64,000 nt of DNA from Lolium rigidum (Eukaryota; Streptophyta; Magnoliopsida; Poales; Poaceae): positions 335,279,090 to 335,343,089 of the forward strand of contig NC_061514.1 in assembly GCF_022539505.1 (NCBI RefSeq). The letters are read 5' to 3'. The notes under the pieces were generated by a model, which worked only from the letters and a program-made list of their open reading frames with translations, made no database searches and had not been told where the DNA came from. The stretch's first letter is position 1; each line of letters starts with the position of its first letter. Position numbers and translations under genes: made by a program. This document shows, in pieces, positions 1 to 10,531 of the stretch.

Positions 1-2
1 CG

Positions 3-1089
3 GACGTGGCCGACCACGCCGTAGGGCTCCTCATCGACGTGCTCCGGAAAGTCTCCGAGGCCGACCGCTACGTCCGGCGCGGGCTGTGGCCGGTCCAAGG
101 AGACTACCCGCTCGGCTCCAAGGTCTGTCCTTTCTTTCTTCTCTACTGATGAAGACAGTAACAGATACAGTACCTCTGAACACAAATTCAATTCATTTCT
201 TATTTTTAGGCCACATTTGCCGGTGTAATCAATTTGAACTCAAAACTGGACTACTCGATTCAACTGCTAAGATTGATTTGAACTCAGATCTTGTCCATTT
301 TGGAAAGAATTGTACTAGGATGGTTACGCGCAAACAGCTTACGATGAATCGTCCAATTAGAGCAACAGTAGGGTGGTGGAACTGAGACTATTTTCTGTTA
401 ATAAAACTGGGAATCTGGAGTCTGGACGGGGTACCTTATTACCGTGTTCATCATTCAATACCTCACCGGTTCTAACCGCTTACTAAATACCTGAAGTCCT
501 GTTCTTGTCATACATTGTACCTTCTGTGAAAATAGTGTCAATATTAATTCTGATATTGTACCAGCTAGGTGGCAAGCGCGTAGGCATCATCGGTCTGGGG
601 AGCATCGGTTCATCGATCGCTAGGCGTCTCGAAGCATTTGGCTGCGTCATCCAGTACCATTCCAGAAGACCAAAGGATACCGTCTCCTTCAGATATTTCC
701 CCGATGCGATTAGCCTCGCCACTGAATCTGATGTGCTCATTGTCGCGTGCGCCCTGAACGCTCAGACACGGCACATTGTCAACATGGAAGTCCTGGAGGC
801 ACTAGGAGAAGACGGCGTAGTGGTGAACATCGCACGTGGAGGGAACATTGATGAGGCGGCGCTGATCAGGGCGCTCAAGGGAGGGGAGATAGCTGGTGCG
901 GGCCTAGACGTATTTGAGAAGGAGCCAGAGGTGCCGACGGAGTTCTTCTCCATGGACAACGTGGTGCTCACCGCTCATGAGGCGGTCTTCACCACGGAGT
1001 CTCGCTCCGACCTTAGCGACCTCATGATTGGAAACCTGGAGGCATTCTTCTACAGTAAGCCGTTGCTCACGCCTGTTCTTCCCAAGTAG
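3..1089 (+). CDS. HPR3: Hydroxypyruvate/glyoxylate reductase HPR3-like, 3' part (exons 3-122 and 565-1089)
   Basis: This is a D-isomer-specific 2-hydroxyacid dehydrogenase; plant relatives reduce hydroxypyruvate and glyoxylate with NAD(P)H in a photorespiratory bypass. The window opens inside exon 1, which reads DVADHAVGLLIDVLRK and ends ...YPLGSK at 122, followed by a GT donor. The intron ends in CCAG at 564. Exon 2 begins LGGKRVGIIGLGSIG, the Rossmann dinucleotide-binding motif, in the same phase, so 215 residues are visible. Expected catalytic positions can be seen: Arg in VNIARGGNID, Glu in LDVFEKEPEVP and His in VVLTAHEAVFTTES. The stop is TAG at 1087-1089. Typical family members have about 310-330 residues, so roughly the N-terminal third lies outside the window. 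The TAHEAVF segment deviates slightly from the usual P-H form. No frameshift is seen. An intron-internal ORF at 86-385 is not coding. The assignment to the HPR3 subgroup rather than another HPR is from sequence feel. Confidence 0.9.
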
Positions 1090-1339
1090 ATGTGGGTTTT
1101 TTTTTTTTTGAGGTAAGTTGATGTGGTTGATAATAGAACAAGGAGATCATACCAAACTCAGGGTACATACATTCTTTGTCATGTTTATTACCCCTGAAAA
1201 GTAGATATATGCTACTCCATGTCATTCGTGGGTATTTTTCTTTTTCATTTTAGGAAGATAGCATGGGCACTGGCTTTGCATGCGCGTGTTTTGGACGTCT
1301 TGAAAGAGAACGTTGAGTTCGATGATAACGCACAAGCGA

Positions 1340-2595
1340 CATCACCAAGCCTAAAAACTTAGCACCAAACAATGCCGAGACAGACCGAGAAAAGCAGGAA
1401 GAAGTGAAGTTGGATCGGTCGAAAGGATCTCGAAGTCGAGAGGATGCGGAGAAACAAACCCGCTTGCCGAGCGATCACTCTACACATTGCAGAGCTAGGA
1501 GAGTCGCAGCCACCGTCGAAGGGTATCCCACTGCCGAGCTCATGTCGCGACTCCGAGAACCGCTGACGGAACCGAAGGGCAGAGTTCCACCGAGAAGACC
1601 GTTGCACCTCCTCTTGGCCTCAAACATGAGAACCACCACCAAAAGAGTGATCCCCAGCACTATGCGAGGCAACGAGAACCTCCCACACCATCGAAGGACA
1701 ACGATCACCGAGACCTCACCGCTGCCACGAACATCCCTGAAAGAGAGGTCAACCATTGTTGCAAAAGAGCAGCAGGATTTAGCTTGGCCACAAGATGCAA
1801 CGCACAGGGGACTAGAGCTTGCCGAGCTCGCCCAAGCAGGAGCACCACAATCTACACAAGGGGACACGGAACCAGAATAACACTTCCAACGAAGCCAACG
1901 ACGCCCGAGGACGTCGCCGTTGTTGCCACTGACCAAGATCAGAGCAGGGCTTTCGCCCGTTCCGTATCCACCCCGATAGCCTACTGCAAGCAGGAGGAAG
2001 GATTCCACCGCGACGCCTCCAAGGAGGATCATGACGCCGGAGGCGACATCGCCGCTGAACTTTCGCCCGAAAAGCTAACTCCACCTCCACTGTGAGAGGA
2101 ACGCAGGAGGGGTCCAAGCTCAGATCTGAAGGAGACCCGTAGGGTCAATGCGACCAAGCCGACAGCCGATGCCAGGGATGGCCAGAGGCCAACGCGGCCG
2201 AGCCGCGCCCAGGATCCGGATCTGGAGGCGAAGAACCACATTGAGCAGGCAAAAGCAGGTGCACTGTGGCGTGGATGAGCGAGCTCCGGGGAAGAAGATC
2301 CGAGCAGGACGAGGAGCAACCGCAGCAGGGATGGCCCACCTTCACCGCTAGCTAGCAGCCAGCGCCGGCGAGGCGGAGGACGGGCGAAAAGATAGGGCGT
2401 CAGGGGAGGCCAGGCCCCATCCGAGCAGCCCAGCGCGAGAACCAGCCAGTCCTGCCGCCGCCAGCCGCCTGAGAGCTTTGCCCATAGACGTATGCCGGCA
2501 GCGGCGAGGGGAGGGCCTGTGGTGTGGGGGGTGGCGGCACGGTGGCTAGGGTTTCTGCCCGGATCGCCTCGAGGGAGACGATACGGGGGCTCCTT
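1340..2595 (-). other. GC-rich repeat-like block, probably a non-autonomous retroposon body
   Basis: This stretch lies between the HPR3-like gene and the duplicated segment. Read on the minus strand it starts near 2590 with a 'gaaaccctagcc' leader and is strongly GC-rich. It has several overlapping open frames (for example 2598-2029 and 2032-1475) with low-complexity Ser/Leu/Arg/Gly composition and no recognisable domain. Its style resembles the body of the LINE-tailed element at 9194-10516, including GGAGGCGTCG-type phrases. I see neither a LINE tail nor a convincing TSD, so this is an inference. The open frames are probably by-products of base composition. Confidence 0.3.
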
Positions 2596-2690
2596 CAAAT
2601 GTGGTTATAATCAATCCACTCGTGTGCACATGAGTAACGAGAGACACGCAAGAAGAACAACAATGTGCGAGTCTCTCCTGGTGAGACTGT

Positions 2691-4366
2691 GGGCATCTCA
2701 AGCGGGCGCGACGCAAATGGACGCCGAGCAAACGGACGCTGAGCGACCGTTTGCGTCCGCCTTGACCGAAAATGCGTCTGGCACCACCTCCAGCGACGCG
2801 ACGCAAAGTGACCGGGTCGTTCGCAGAGACGCAAACCTGGCGCATATTTGCGGTAGGTTTGCGTCTCTGCGGACGCGCAAACTGTCCGCTCGCGTCTCCA
2901 CCGGGCCCGCTTGGCAGCGAGTCTGCATCGAGAGCATCGCTTCGGCGGCCAGCGCTTCTGCGTCTGCGCCGCAGCCTTCGCCATCAATGGCGCGGCTGCC
3001 TGTTCTGCGCGCGCACTGGCGGGCGGCGGCTGGGCTTCTGCACGGCCTTCAATGGCATTGTATCCCGCGCGCGGCCGCCATTAAAAGTCCAGCGGCCGCG
3101 TTCCTCCTTCGCCCACACCTCCACTCGCACCACCACCGCCGCAGCGTCATGGGGAAGAAGAACGACTTCGAGGCCACCGGTAGCGGCAGCAAGAAGGGGA
3201 CGAAGAGGGTGTCGCTGCCCGTCATGCTGGGGAGGCTGATGCATGGGAAATGGATGCCGTGCGAGTGCTGGTCGGGCGTGCAACTGCCTGGCGGCTGGTG
3301 GCTCAGCTACCGCCGGGTGCCCATCCCTCTCGTCCCTACGCGCGAGCCTGATCGGACCGCGGAGATCCGGCGAAGGAGGCGGTACCTACCGCCGGACCTC
3401 CGCGCCGATCCGGCATACGCCATCGACTCTGAAAGTTGGCGTACCTATCTGACGACCGAGACGGATAGCAGGAGGAAGGCGGGCTTCATGGGCGACAGGG
3501 ATTTTCCCTTCGACCGTCCACCACCGACTCGTCCACGAAGACAGCAGGCGTCGACACGTCGTCAGCAGGTGCGAACGCACGCGCAGTACAACGACGACGA
3601 CCACGACCACGACAACAACGACTACGACGACTACGACCACGACAACGACTACATCGAGGCGCTCGCGTACCATAACGAGGAGGTCAAGGACGACAGCGAT
3701 GACTACGTCGCGGCCGTCTTCCACGAATGGCAGCACACCATGGCGGAGGGCCGCAAATTTGACTTCCCCGAGAACATGACGGACGACGAGATGGCGAAGG
3801 TCGGCGTCCTCGTCTCCGAGAACGACGCACCAGTGCAGCCGCCGCTGCCCCGCTACGCCACCGGCGTCATGCCGCCGGGCCTGTCGGAGGATGAAGCGCT
3901 TCGACTGGCGCTACAGGACTCGGCCGCGCCACAACCGCCGCCGTAAAACCTCTGGGCTCCTCCTCCACAGCCGCATCCCTGGGCGCCGCCACAGCTGCAT
4001 CCCTGGGCGCCTCCACCGCCGCCACAGCCGCATCCCTGGGCGCCTCCACCTCCAGCACCGCCGGCGCGCCCGGCGTACGCTCCCCCGGATGGCAACTGGC
4101 CGTGGGCGGTACCGGAGCTCATCGTGCTCGACAACGACGACGAGCAGCAGTAGGCGCACGCGTTTAGGGTTTTTTTCATGTGTTAAACTATGTAAATTAT
4201 GTTTTCATGTTAAAAAAAATATTTCGGCCAAAAAATGTGTCGTGCCGTTGGAGCCACCCCCGACGCAAACGGACGCATGGTCGATTTCGACAATTTCGGC
4301 CGACGCGAACGAACTCGAGCGGACATTTCCGGACGCTAAAATGCAGTCACGTGGCTGGAGATGCCC
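2691..4366 (+). mobile_element. Harbinger-like DNA transposon with cargo gene (element A)
   Basis: The left end is GGGCATCTCAAGCGGGCGCG and the right end is ...GTGGCTGGAGATGCCC, an imperfect terminal inverted repeat. The subterminal zones are rich in repeated GACGCAAACGGACG-type words. The 3-bp flanks are TGT (2688-2690) and TGA (4367-4369). The duplicated locus at 22562 carries the uninterrupted site with a single TGA at 22630-22632, which proves the insertion and its 3-bp TSD (one copy mutated). A GGGCATCTCC terminus with a 3-bp TSD is typical of PIF/Harbinger. No transposase is present, only the cargo ORF at 3149-4153. The subterminal sequence closely matches element B (48691-56444), which carries a different gene. 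Confidence 0.85.
3149..4153 (+). pseudogene. Transposon cargo gene with an in-frame premature stop, uncharacterised acidic/proline-rich protein
   Basis: This single-exon frame starts with MGKKNDFEATGSGSKKGTK and continues into RLMHGKWMPCECWSGVQLPG. Next come a charged middle region, an acidic tract from a (GAC)n-like run at about 3590-3655 (residues D, H, N, Y), and a conserved-looking PPLPRYATGVMPPGLSEDE segment. TAA at 3944-3946 ends it at 265 residues. The same frame then stays open for 68 more codons. It encodes three near-repeats of a HPWAPP-type proline/tryptophan motif and an acidic end, stopping at TAG 4151-4153 (335 codons in all). I therefore regard TAA as a nonsense mutation in a longer protein. 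A TATA-like CCATTAAAAG lies about 65-70 bp upstream of the ATG. I recognise the N-terminal segment only as a type of Triticeae hypothetical protein and assign no function. The longer frame from 2492 adds transposon terminus and flank and should not be used. Confidence 0.6.
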
Positions 4367-4931
4367 TGAAGGTTATAATGGAGCTGCCGCATATCAGGCG
4401 TCACAGCTCCAAGCTCCAATAGTAATCCCATTTTATCGATCCGGTGCGCTGCCAAAGCTTTTCGAGTTGTATTCTTTGCATTACATGCAAACATAATATA
4501 CCTAATTTCCTTTGATGTGGAGGATATGTGAATGAGGACACCTATTTAAATTACATTTCAATAGCTACCCAATCTACCCGAGAGGAAGAGCTTGTAGTTA
4601 CTGAAACTACATGGCATGTGTCATGGTGTTTGATCCACATAGTCAATGCAATTTGAATTGACACACTTCTAGGTTGTTTGTCACTTTGTCCATGGTTCCT
4701 ATGTGAAGTAACCACTAGAGTACCTTGTAATATTTATTTAATAGAAATCGACACACGCATATTGTTTCGCGGTGATATTATTTGTATTTATTGACACAAA
4801 TGCACCTAACGATTTGTCATGCATTTCATCGACAAAATGTGCATCGAACGGTTCATGAATTCTATTGACCCTTGGACACCATTTTAGTATTTTTTTTTAC
4901 GATTTTATAATTAGATATGGGTGTTCAAATA

Positions 4932-5035
4932 GTTCATCCTTCCAAAAAAAACCGCTTAAGTTTTTCTAGATATGGATGTATTTATAACTAAAACATACTA
5001 GATAAAATTGAGCGTTTTTTTAGGGACGGAGAAAG
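4932..5035 (+). mobile_element. Degenerate Stowaway MITE (copy in duplication 1)
   Basis: The element is a decayed short inverted-repeat transposon flanked by TA (4930-4931 and 5036-5037). It has a 5' 'tcatccttccaaaa' and a 3' 'agggacggagaaag'. The same insertion is present and better preserved at 23182-23290, so it predates the segmental duplication. Confidence 0.65.
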
Positions 5036-6043
5036 TAATATATCTCGATGTATGAGTGATGAAGGTTGAACCTTTGTGGGTTGCCCCATCTCACAAATTT
5101 GACCATGGGGAGTGTGATTACAGAGGGAATCAGCGGGGAGGTGGACGAACTCGAAGAACACGATATAAACACACGCACACAAATTGGTTGTACTCGTTTG
5201 CCCAAACCATCAACTATAGAATTGCAAGATAAAGATCAAAAGGTAGAATTCCTTGCAAAAGATCGACAAACCCAAATAGAATTCCAAATAGCAAGAGATC
5301 AATCAAAGACATAGTTGCAAAACAAGAGATTTTCAATCGATAGAGTTGCTAGAATGGAAAAGATCTAGGTAAGGAGCCTTGATACAATAGATTGGGAATC
5401 TAAGGAGAGGGGGTTTCCCTAATCCACAAAGGAATAATAGGCATAAGCCAAGTTCCATCTCAGTTTATCTCTAACCCTAGATTTGAACCCACAAGGCTAC
5501 TTATACTAGTTGGTTGGAAGGGGTAAGTTACATGACAAAATAGGTAGAGAGCAGTAGTTCTTCTCAAAAGAGGCGGTAGTATCGGTTGGTGGAAGTTCTT
5601 GTGTTTTGGTGCGGTAGTGCGGTGGATGCACCTAGTGTTAGTACCGGCCATTTGGGGCAGTAGTACCACCTTGGAGCATCTAGCTTTTATTCTTCCTTTT
5701 CTTCCATGCCTTTGTGAATTCGTCCTTTCCGCCTCGAGCTTCCATGCTGCCCACTCTACTCTCCATCCATGACGATGTATCCCACCATTGACACAAGGTG
5801 AATTATAAAGTAGTATACCATTCCTGAGGGTAGCAATGGGACTCGCATAGAGGATTGTGTTCACCTTTACTTCATGTGATGGCGTGGACATACATGATGT
5901 GGTGAAGACCGACGGTCGGGCTACATCAACGAAGGTAACAAAATTGATAGCTCGTAGAAACGCACGTTCATTCAACTAATAGACGATTAGTATTTAAATA
6001 GGTCACGTGGGCCTGAACCAGTTGGTCATATTTAGGCACATGT

Positions 6044-8778
6044 CATGCCTTCACGGCTCGGTCCACCTGAGAAGGAACGCCGACTCGAAGACGGCGCGGT
6101 CATACAGGATGGGGGCGCTGCGGTCGTCGTCACGCCTGACGCGCGTGAGCTCGTCCAGGGCGTCGCCGATCCCGCTCATGTAGATGGAGCAGGCGCTGAC
6201 GAACTCTTCGCCATAGCTGCCGGCAGCCTCTGCCTTGATCAACGGCTGCTAGATGTCCTGCATCTTGCGCGCGAACGGCGGGCGGTCCAGGCACACGAAC
6301 ACCTCGCATGCGGGGAACCGGCGGACGCCGCTGAAGGGCGCGGCGTGGCCGCACAGCTCGGCGACGTCATGCCTTCACGGCTCGGTCCACCTGAGAAGGA
6401 ACGCCGACTCGAAGACGGCGCGGTCATACAGGAAGGGGGCGCTGCAGTCGTCGTCACGCCTGACGCGCGTGAGCTCGTCGAGGGCGTCGCCGATCCCGCT
6501 CATGTAGATGGAGCAGGCGCTGACGAACTCTTCGCCATAGTTGACGGCAGCCTCTGCCTTGATCAACGGCTGCTGGATGCCCTGCATCTTGCGCGCGAAC
6601 GGCGGGCGGTCCAGGCACACGAACACCTCGCCTGCGGGGAACCGGCGGACGCCGCTGAAGGGCGCGGCGTGGCCGCATAGCTCGGCGACGTCATGCCTTC
6701 ACGGCTCGGTCCACCTAAGAAGGAACGCCGACTCGAAGACGGCGCGGTCATACAGGACGGGGGCGCTGCGGTCGTCGTCACGCCTGACGCGCGTGAGCTC
6801 GTTGAGGGTGTCGCCGATCCCGCTCATGTAGATGGAGCAGGCGCTGACGAACTCTTCGCCATAGCTGCCGGCAGCCTCTGCCTTGATCAACGGCTGCTGG
6901 ATGCCCTGCATCTTGCGCGCGAACGGCGGGCGGTCCAGGCACACGAACACCTCGCCTGCGGGGAACCGGCGGACGCCGCTGAAGGGCGCGGCGTGGCCGC
7001 ACAGCTCGGCGACGTCATGCCTTCACGGCTCGGTCCACCTGAGAAGGAACGCCGACTCGAAGACGACGCGGTCATACAGGACCGGGGCGCTGCGGTCGTC
7101 GTCACGCCTGACGCGCGTGAGCTCGTCGAGGGCGTCGCCGATCCCACTCATGTAGATGGAGCAGGCACTGACGAACTCTTCGCCATAGCTGCCGGCAGCC
7201 TCTGCCTTGATCAACGGCTGTTGTATGCCCTGCATCTTGCGCGCGAACGGGCGGGCGGTCCAGGCACACGAACACCTCGCCTGCGGGGAACCGGCGGACG
7301 CCGCTGAAGGGCGCGGCGTGGCCGCACAGCTCGGCGACGTCATGCCTTCACGGCTCGGTCCACCTGAGAAGGAACGCCGACTCGAAGACGGCGCGGTCAT
7401 ACAGGACGGGGGCGCTGCGGTCGTCGTCACGCCTGACGCGCGTGAGCTCGTCGAGGGCGTCGCCGATCCCGCTCATGTAGATTGAGCAGGCGCTGACGAA
7501 CTCTTCGCCAACGGCTGCTGGATGCCCTGCATCTTGCGCGCGAACGGCGGGCGGTCCAGGCACACGAACACCTCGCCTGCGGGGAACCGGCGGACGCCGC
7601 TGAAGGGCGCGGCGTGGCCGCACAGCTCGGCGACGTCATGCCTTCACGGCTCGGTCCACCTGAGAAGGAACGCAGACTCGAAGACGGCGCGGTCTTACAG
7701 GACGGGGGCGCTGCGGTCGTCGTCACGCCTGACGCGCGTGAGCTCGTCGAGGGCGTCGCCGATCCCGCTCATGTAGATGGACCAGGCGCTGACGAACTCT
7801 TCGCCATAGCTGCCGGCAGCCTCTGCCTTGATCAACGGTTGCTGGATGCCCTGCATCTTGCGCGCGAACGGCGGGCGGTCCAGGCACACGAACACCTCGC
7901 CTGCGGGGAACCGGCGGACTCCGCTGAAGGGCGCGGCGTGGCCGCACAGCTCGGCGACGTCATGCCCAGGCGCTGACGAACTCTTCGCCATAGCTGCCGG
8001 CAGCCTCTGCCTTGATCAACGGCTGCTGGATGCCCTACATCTTGCGCGCGAACGGCGGGCGGTCCAGGCACACGAACACCTCTCCTGCGGGGAACCGGCG
8101 GACGCCGCTGAAGGGCGCGGCGTGGCCGCACAGCTCGGCGACGTCATGCCTTCACGGCTCGGTCCACCTGAGAAGGAACGCCGACTCGAAGACGGCGCGG
8201 TCATACAGGACGGGGGCGCTGCGGTCGTCGTCACGCCTGACGCGCGTGAGCTCGTCGAGGGTGTCGCCGATCCCGCTCATGTAGATGGAGCGAGCGCCGA
8301 CGAACTCTTCGCCATAGCTGCCGGCAGCCTCCCGCCTTGATCAACGGCTGCCTGGATGCCCTCGCATCTTGCGCGCGAACGGCGGGCGGTCCAGGCACAC
8401 GAACACCTCGCTCGCGGGGAACCGGCGGACGCCGCCGAAGGGCGCGGCGTGGCCGCACAGCTCGGCGACGTCATGCCTTCACGGCTCGGTCCACCTGAGA
8501 AGGAACGCCGACTCGAAGACGGCGCGGTCATACAGGACGGGGGCGCTGCGGTCGTCGTCACGCCTGACGCGCGTGAGCTCGTCGAGGGCGTCGCCGATCC
8601 CGCTCATGTAGATGGACCAGGCGCTGACGAACTCTTCGCCATAGCTGCCGGCAGCCTCTGCCTTGATCAACGGCTGCTGGATGCCCTCCATCTTGCGCGC
8701 GAACGGCGGGCGGTCCAGGCACACGAACACCTCGCCCGCGGGGAACCGGCGGACGCCGCTGAAGGGCGCGGCGTGGCC
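6044..8778 (-). repeat. Tandem array of ~324-bp units, each the 3' end of an unrecognised gene
   Basis: Unit starts (the 'catgcc' at each junction) fall at 6044, 6368, 6692, 7016, 7341, 7637, 7961, 8145 and 8472, giving spacings of 324, 324, 324, 325, 296, 324, 184 and 327 bp; the last unit is cut off at about 8778. The 296-bp unit lacks 28 bp and the 184-bp unit lacks about 140 bp. On the minus strand each full unit encodes ELCGHAAPFSGVRRFPAGEV through ...FLLRWTEP and then TGA. This is the last 108 codons of the pseudogene at 24252-24881. Every unit contains its own stop, so the array cannot make one long protein on that strand. Because 324 is 3 x 108, the opposite strand stays open for 120-211 codons at a time. 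Those plus-strand repeat proteins are probably spurious. The units are nearly identical, so expansion was recent or the array is homogenised. Confidence 0.9.
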
Positions 8779-8811
8779 CCCGTTAGTATTTTTCAGTCTT
8801 TTTCCACCATT

Positions 8812-9020
8812 AGTACTCCCTTTGTTCACAATTACCCTTTTGGGTTTAGTCAAAGTTAAACTTTACAAAGTTTGATCAAATATATAGAAAAATTTATCAA
8901 CATATAATATAGAATTAGTATTTTAGTATCGTCGTAAAATATATTTCATATTATATGAATTAGATATTATGGATGTTGATTTTTTTTGCTACATACTAGG
9001 TCAAACTCTACAAAGGTGGA
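8812..9020 (+). mobile_element. Probable degenerate MITE
   Basis: The AT-rich sequence begins 'tactccctttgttcacaa' and contains 'ttgatcaaatatatag' and 'aggtcaaactctacaaag', as in common grass short inverted-repeat elements. The left end looks like a Stowaway terminus (CTCCCTTTG). The right terminus is not clear, so the element is truncated or decayed. Confidence 0.4.
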
Positions 9021-9193
9021 CATTGACGAAACCCAGAATGCAGGGTAAATAAAAACAAATTGGATAACGTAATCATGTAAAAGTAGTTATTGAATATAGT
9101 TTTTGAGATTACAAAAAAAACAAATATCATAATTTTTGATGGGCTAGAACAAAGCCGGACCAAAGAAAAAAGGCCGGTGCAAGCATTTGACAT

Positions 9194-10516
9194 TTTTCGA
9201 TAAAGGGAATATATTAATATCGAGAGATACCAATTACACCCAGCCTCTGCAACAACGCACCACCCTAATGGCACTACGGATGCACACAGCCAAAAAAAAA
9301 AGGAAAAAAAAACTAAGAAACAAAAATCCCGCTACAGTGTCTCGGACCTAACAACAGCAATACATCCACCACCATGACAACACCTGAATTGCAGACTCTC
9401 CAAAAAACGACGCCTCCAAGAAGGTAACAGTGCTCCAACACCGTCGTCGCCCGATCAAAGATCTTAGGTTTTCACTCTGAAGATAGTCCCCACTCTCAAA
9501 ACAATGCCTCCACCAAGGCCACTGCCAGGCACAACCAGTTAAGACCAGACCTTGGAATTCACCCTGAAAGGTAGGACTCTGCGCTTCACATGTGTTGTCG
9601 CCCCCACTTTCATACCGCTGATGTGAAGCCCAGACACCAAGCAAGCCCCTCAACAGCGCGGAGATTTGAACCTCCCTTAGCTAGTCCTCCCCTCCGGCCT
9701 TCATGAAATTCTCTTCTTCCGACATTCATCATGGATCCATAGTCACTTGATGTCAACACAGAAAAAGAGCTTCACGCCGCTCCCTCCAGAACCAAACGGT
9801 CGGAATAAAAGCATGGGTGCGCGCGACCGAATACCACCCGATCCAGCGAACTCCAGACATAAGATGCACTGTTCCATTCGCCGACGGAGCCTTCCGGAAC
9901 TCATCACTCCGGCTAGATGAAGAAGATCAACCTCCAGAAGGTCTTCGTCTTGGCGTGTGAGGAACCCTAGGACCACCGCCATTACACAGGCCGAGCCCCC
10001 ACGCCAACGGCCATCCTCGCCGCCTGTCACACCGAAGATCCGGCAAGACGGACGACCCTGGGGTGCGGGAACCAGCAGGCTACACAGCCGCGATCAGCCC
10101 TGGTCGCACCGCCACCGGCTGCACTGAGCCCACCGCCGGCAGCAACCACCGAGGACCGCCGCCGCCGTAGCGCCTTCTCCGCAACCCTCCGCCGATCGAT
10201 CCACCGCCCTACTCCCCTCCGCACCGCCATAGGACGACTGGCCTAGGTGGGGGACCTAGACCCGCAGCGAAGCCACCGCCATCAACGAGTAGCGCCGCCG
10301 CCGCCAGGCTGGGGACGCCGCCCCAACCTCTGCCAACGCCGAAATCCGCCGATGCCGCCCCAGACGCACCGAAGAGCCGCCGCCGCTCCTCCACCCGAGC
10401 ACCTTCGGCGCCAGGGGCCGCCGCCACCGCGGCAGATGCCGGCGGCAGCGGCGGGAGGGAGCCTGCTCGAGGGGAGGGGGTGTGGTGGTTGGGCTTGGCC
10501 CCCCGGCGGCGCCCTG
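9194..10516 (-). mobile_element. Non-autonomous LINE-tailed retroposon with 15-bp TSD
   Basis: Perfect direct repeats GCAAGCATTTGACAT at 9179-9193 and 10517-10531 flank this element. On the minus strand it starts with a very GC-rich ~800-bp leader. It ends with a tail containing 'ggctgtgtgcatccgtag', 'cagaggctgggtgtaattgg' and a final 'ccctttatcgaaaa'. The same tail ends the LINE fragments at 18028-18720 and 57397-60700. No reverse transcriptase is encoded. The minus-strand frames (for example 10520-10209 and 10030-9743) are low complexity and no domain is recognisable. The likely interpretation is a parasite that borrowed the tail of an autonomous LINE to use its machinery. The alternative is an internally rearranged LINE that kept a 5' region and the tail. 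Confidence 0.8.
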
Positions 10517-10531
10517 GCAAGCATTTGACAT

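Larger units (their letters stand above)
2622..6043 (+). repeat. Segmental duplication, copy 1 (interrupted by element A)
   Basis: From about 2622 to 2690 and again from 4367 to about 6043 the sequence aligns almost base for base with 22562-24251. Shared landmarks include 'acatgagtaacgagagac', 'gaaggttataatggagctgc', the Stowaway remnant, and a segment containing 'gcggtagt' units near 5610-5650. The two copies are about 18 kb apart in direct orientation. Copy 1 contains the Harbinger-like element; copy 2 does not. Both run at their right end into the 3' end of the same unrecognised gene, present here as a tandem array and in copy 2 as a near-complete pseudogene. Open frames inside (for example 5066-5314) are not conserved well enough to call genes. 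Confidence 0.85.

Noticed and set aside
2492..3148. N-terminal extension of the element A cargo ORF
   Set aside because: It crosses the transposon border at 2691 and has no protein-like composition; the ATG at 3149 fits better.
3386..3736. Minus-strand poly-valine ORF
   Set aside because: Shadow of the (GAC)n tract encoding the acidic region on the other strand.
6045..6680. Plus-strand 211-residue ORF and its neighbours (6693-7307, 7614-7976, 7828-8340, 8356-8859)
   Set aside because: Antisense shadows of the 324-bp array; the minus strand matches the gene end at 24252-24881.
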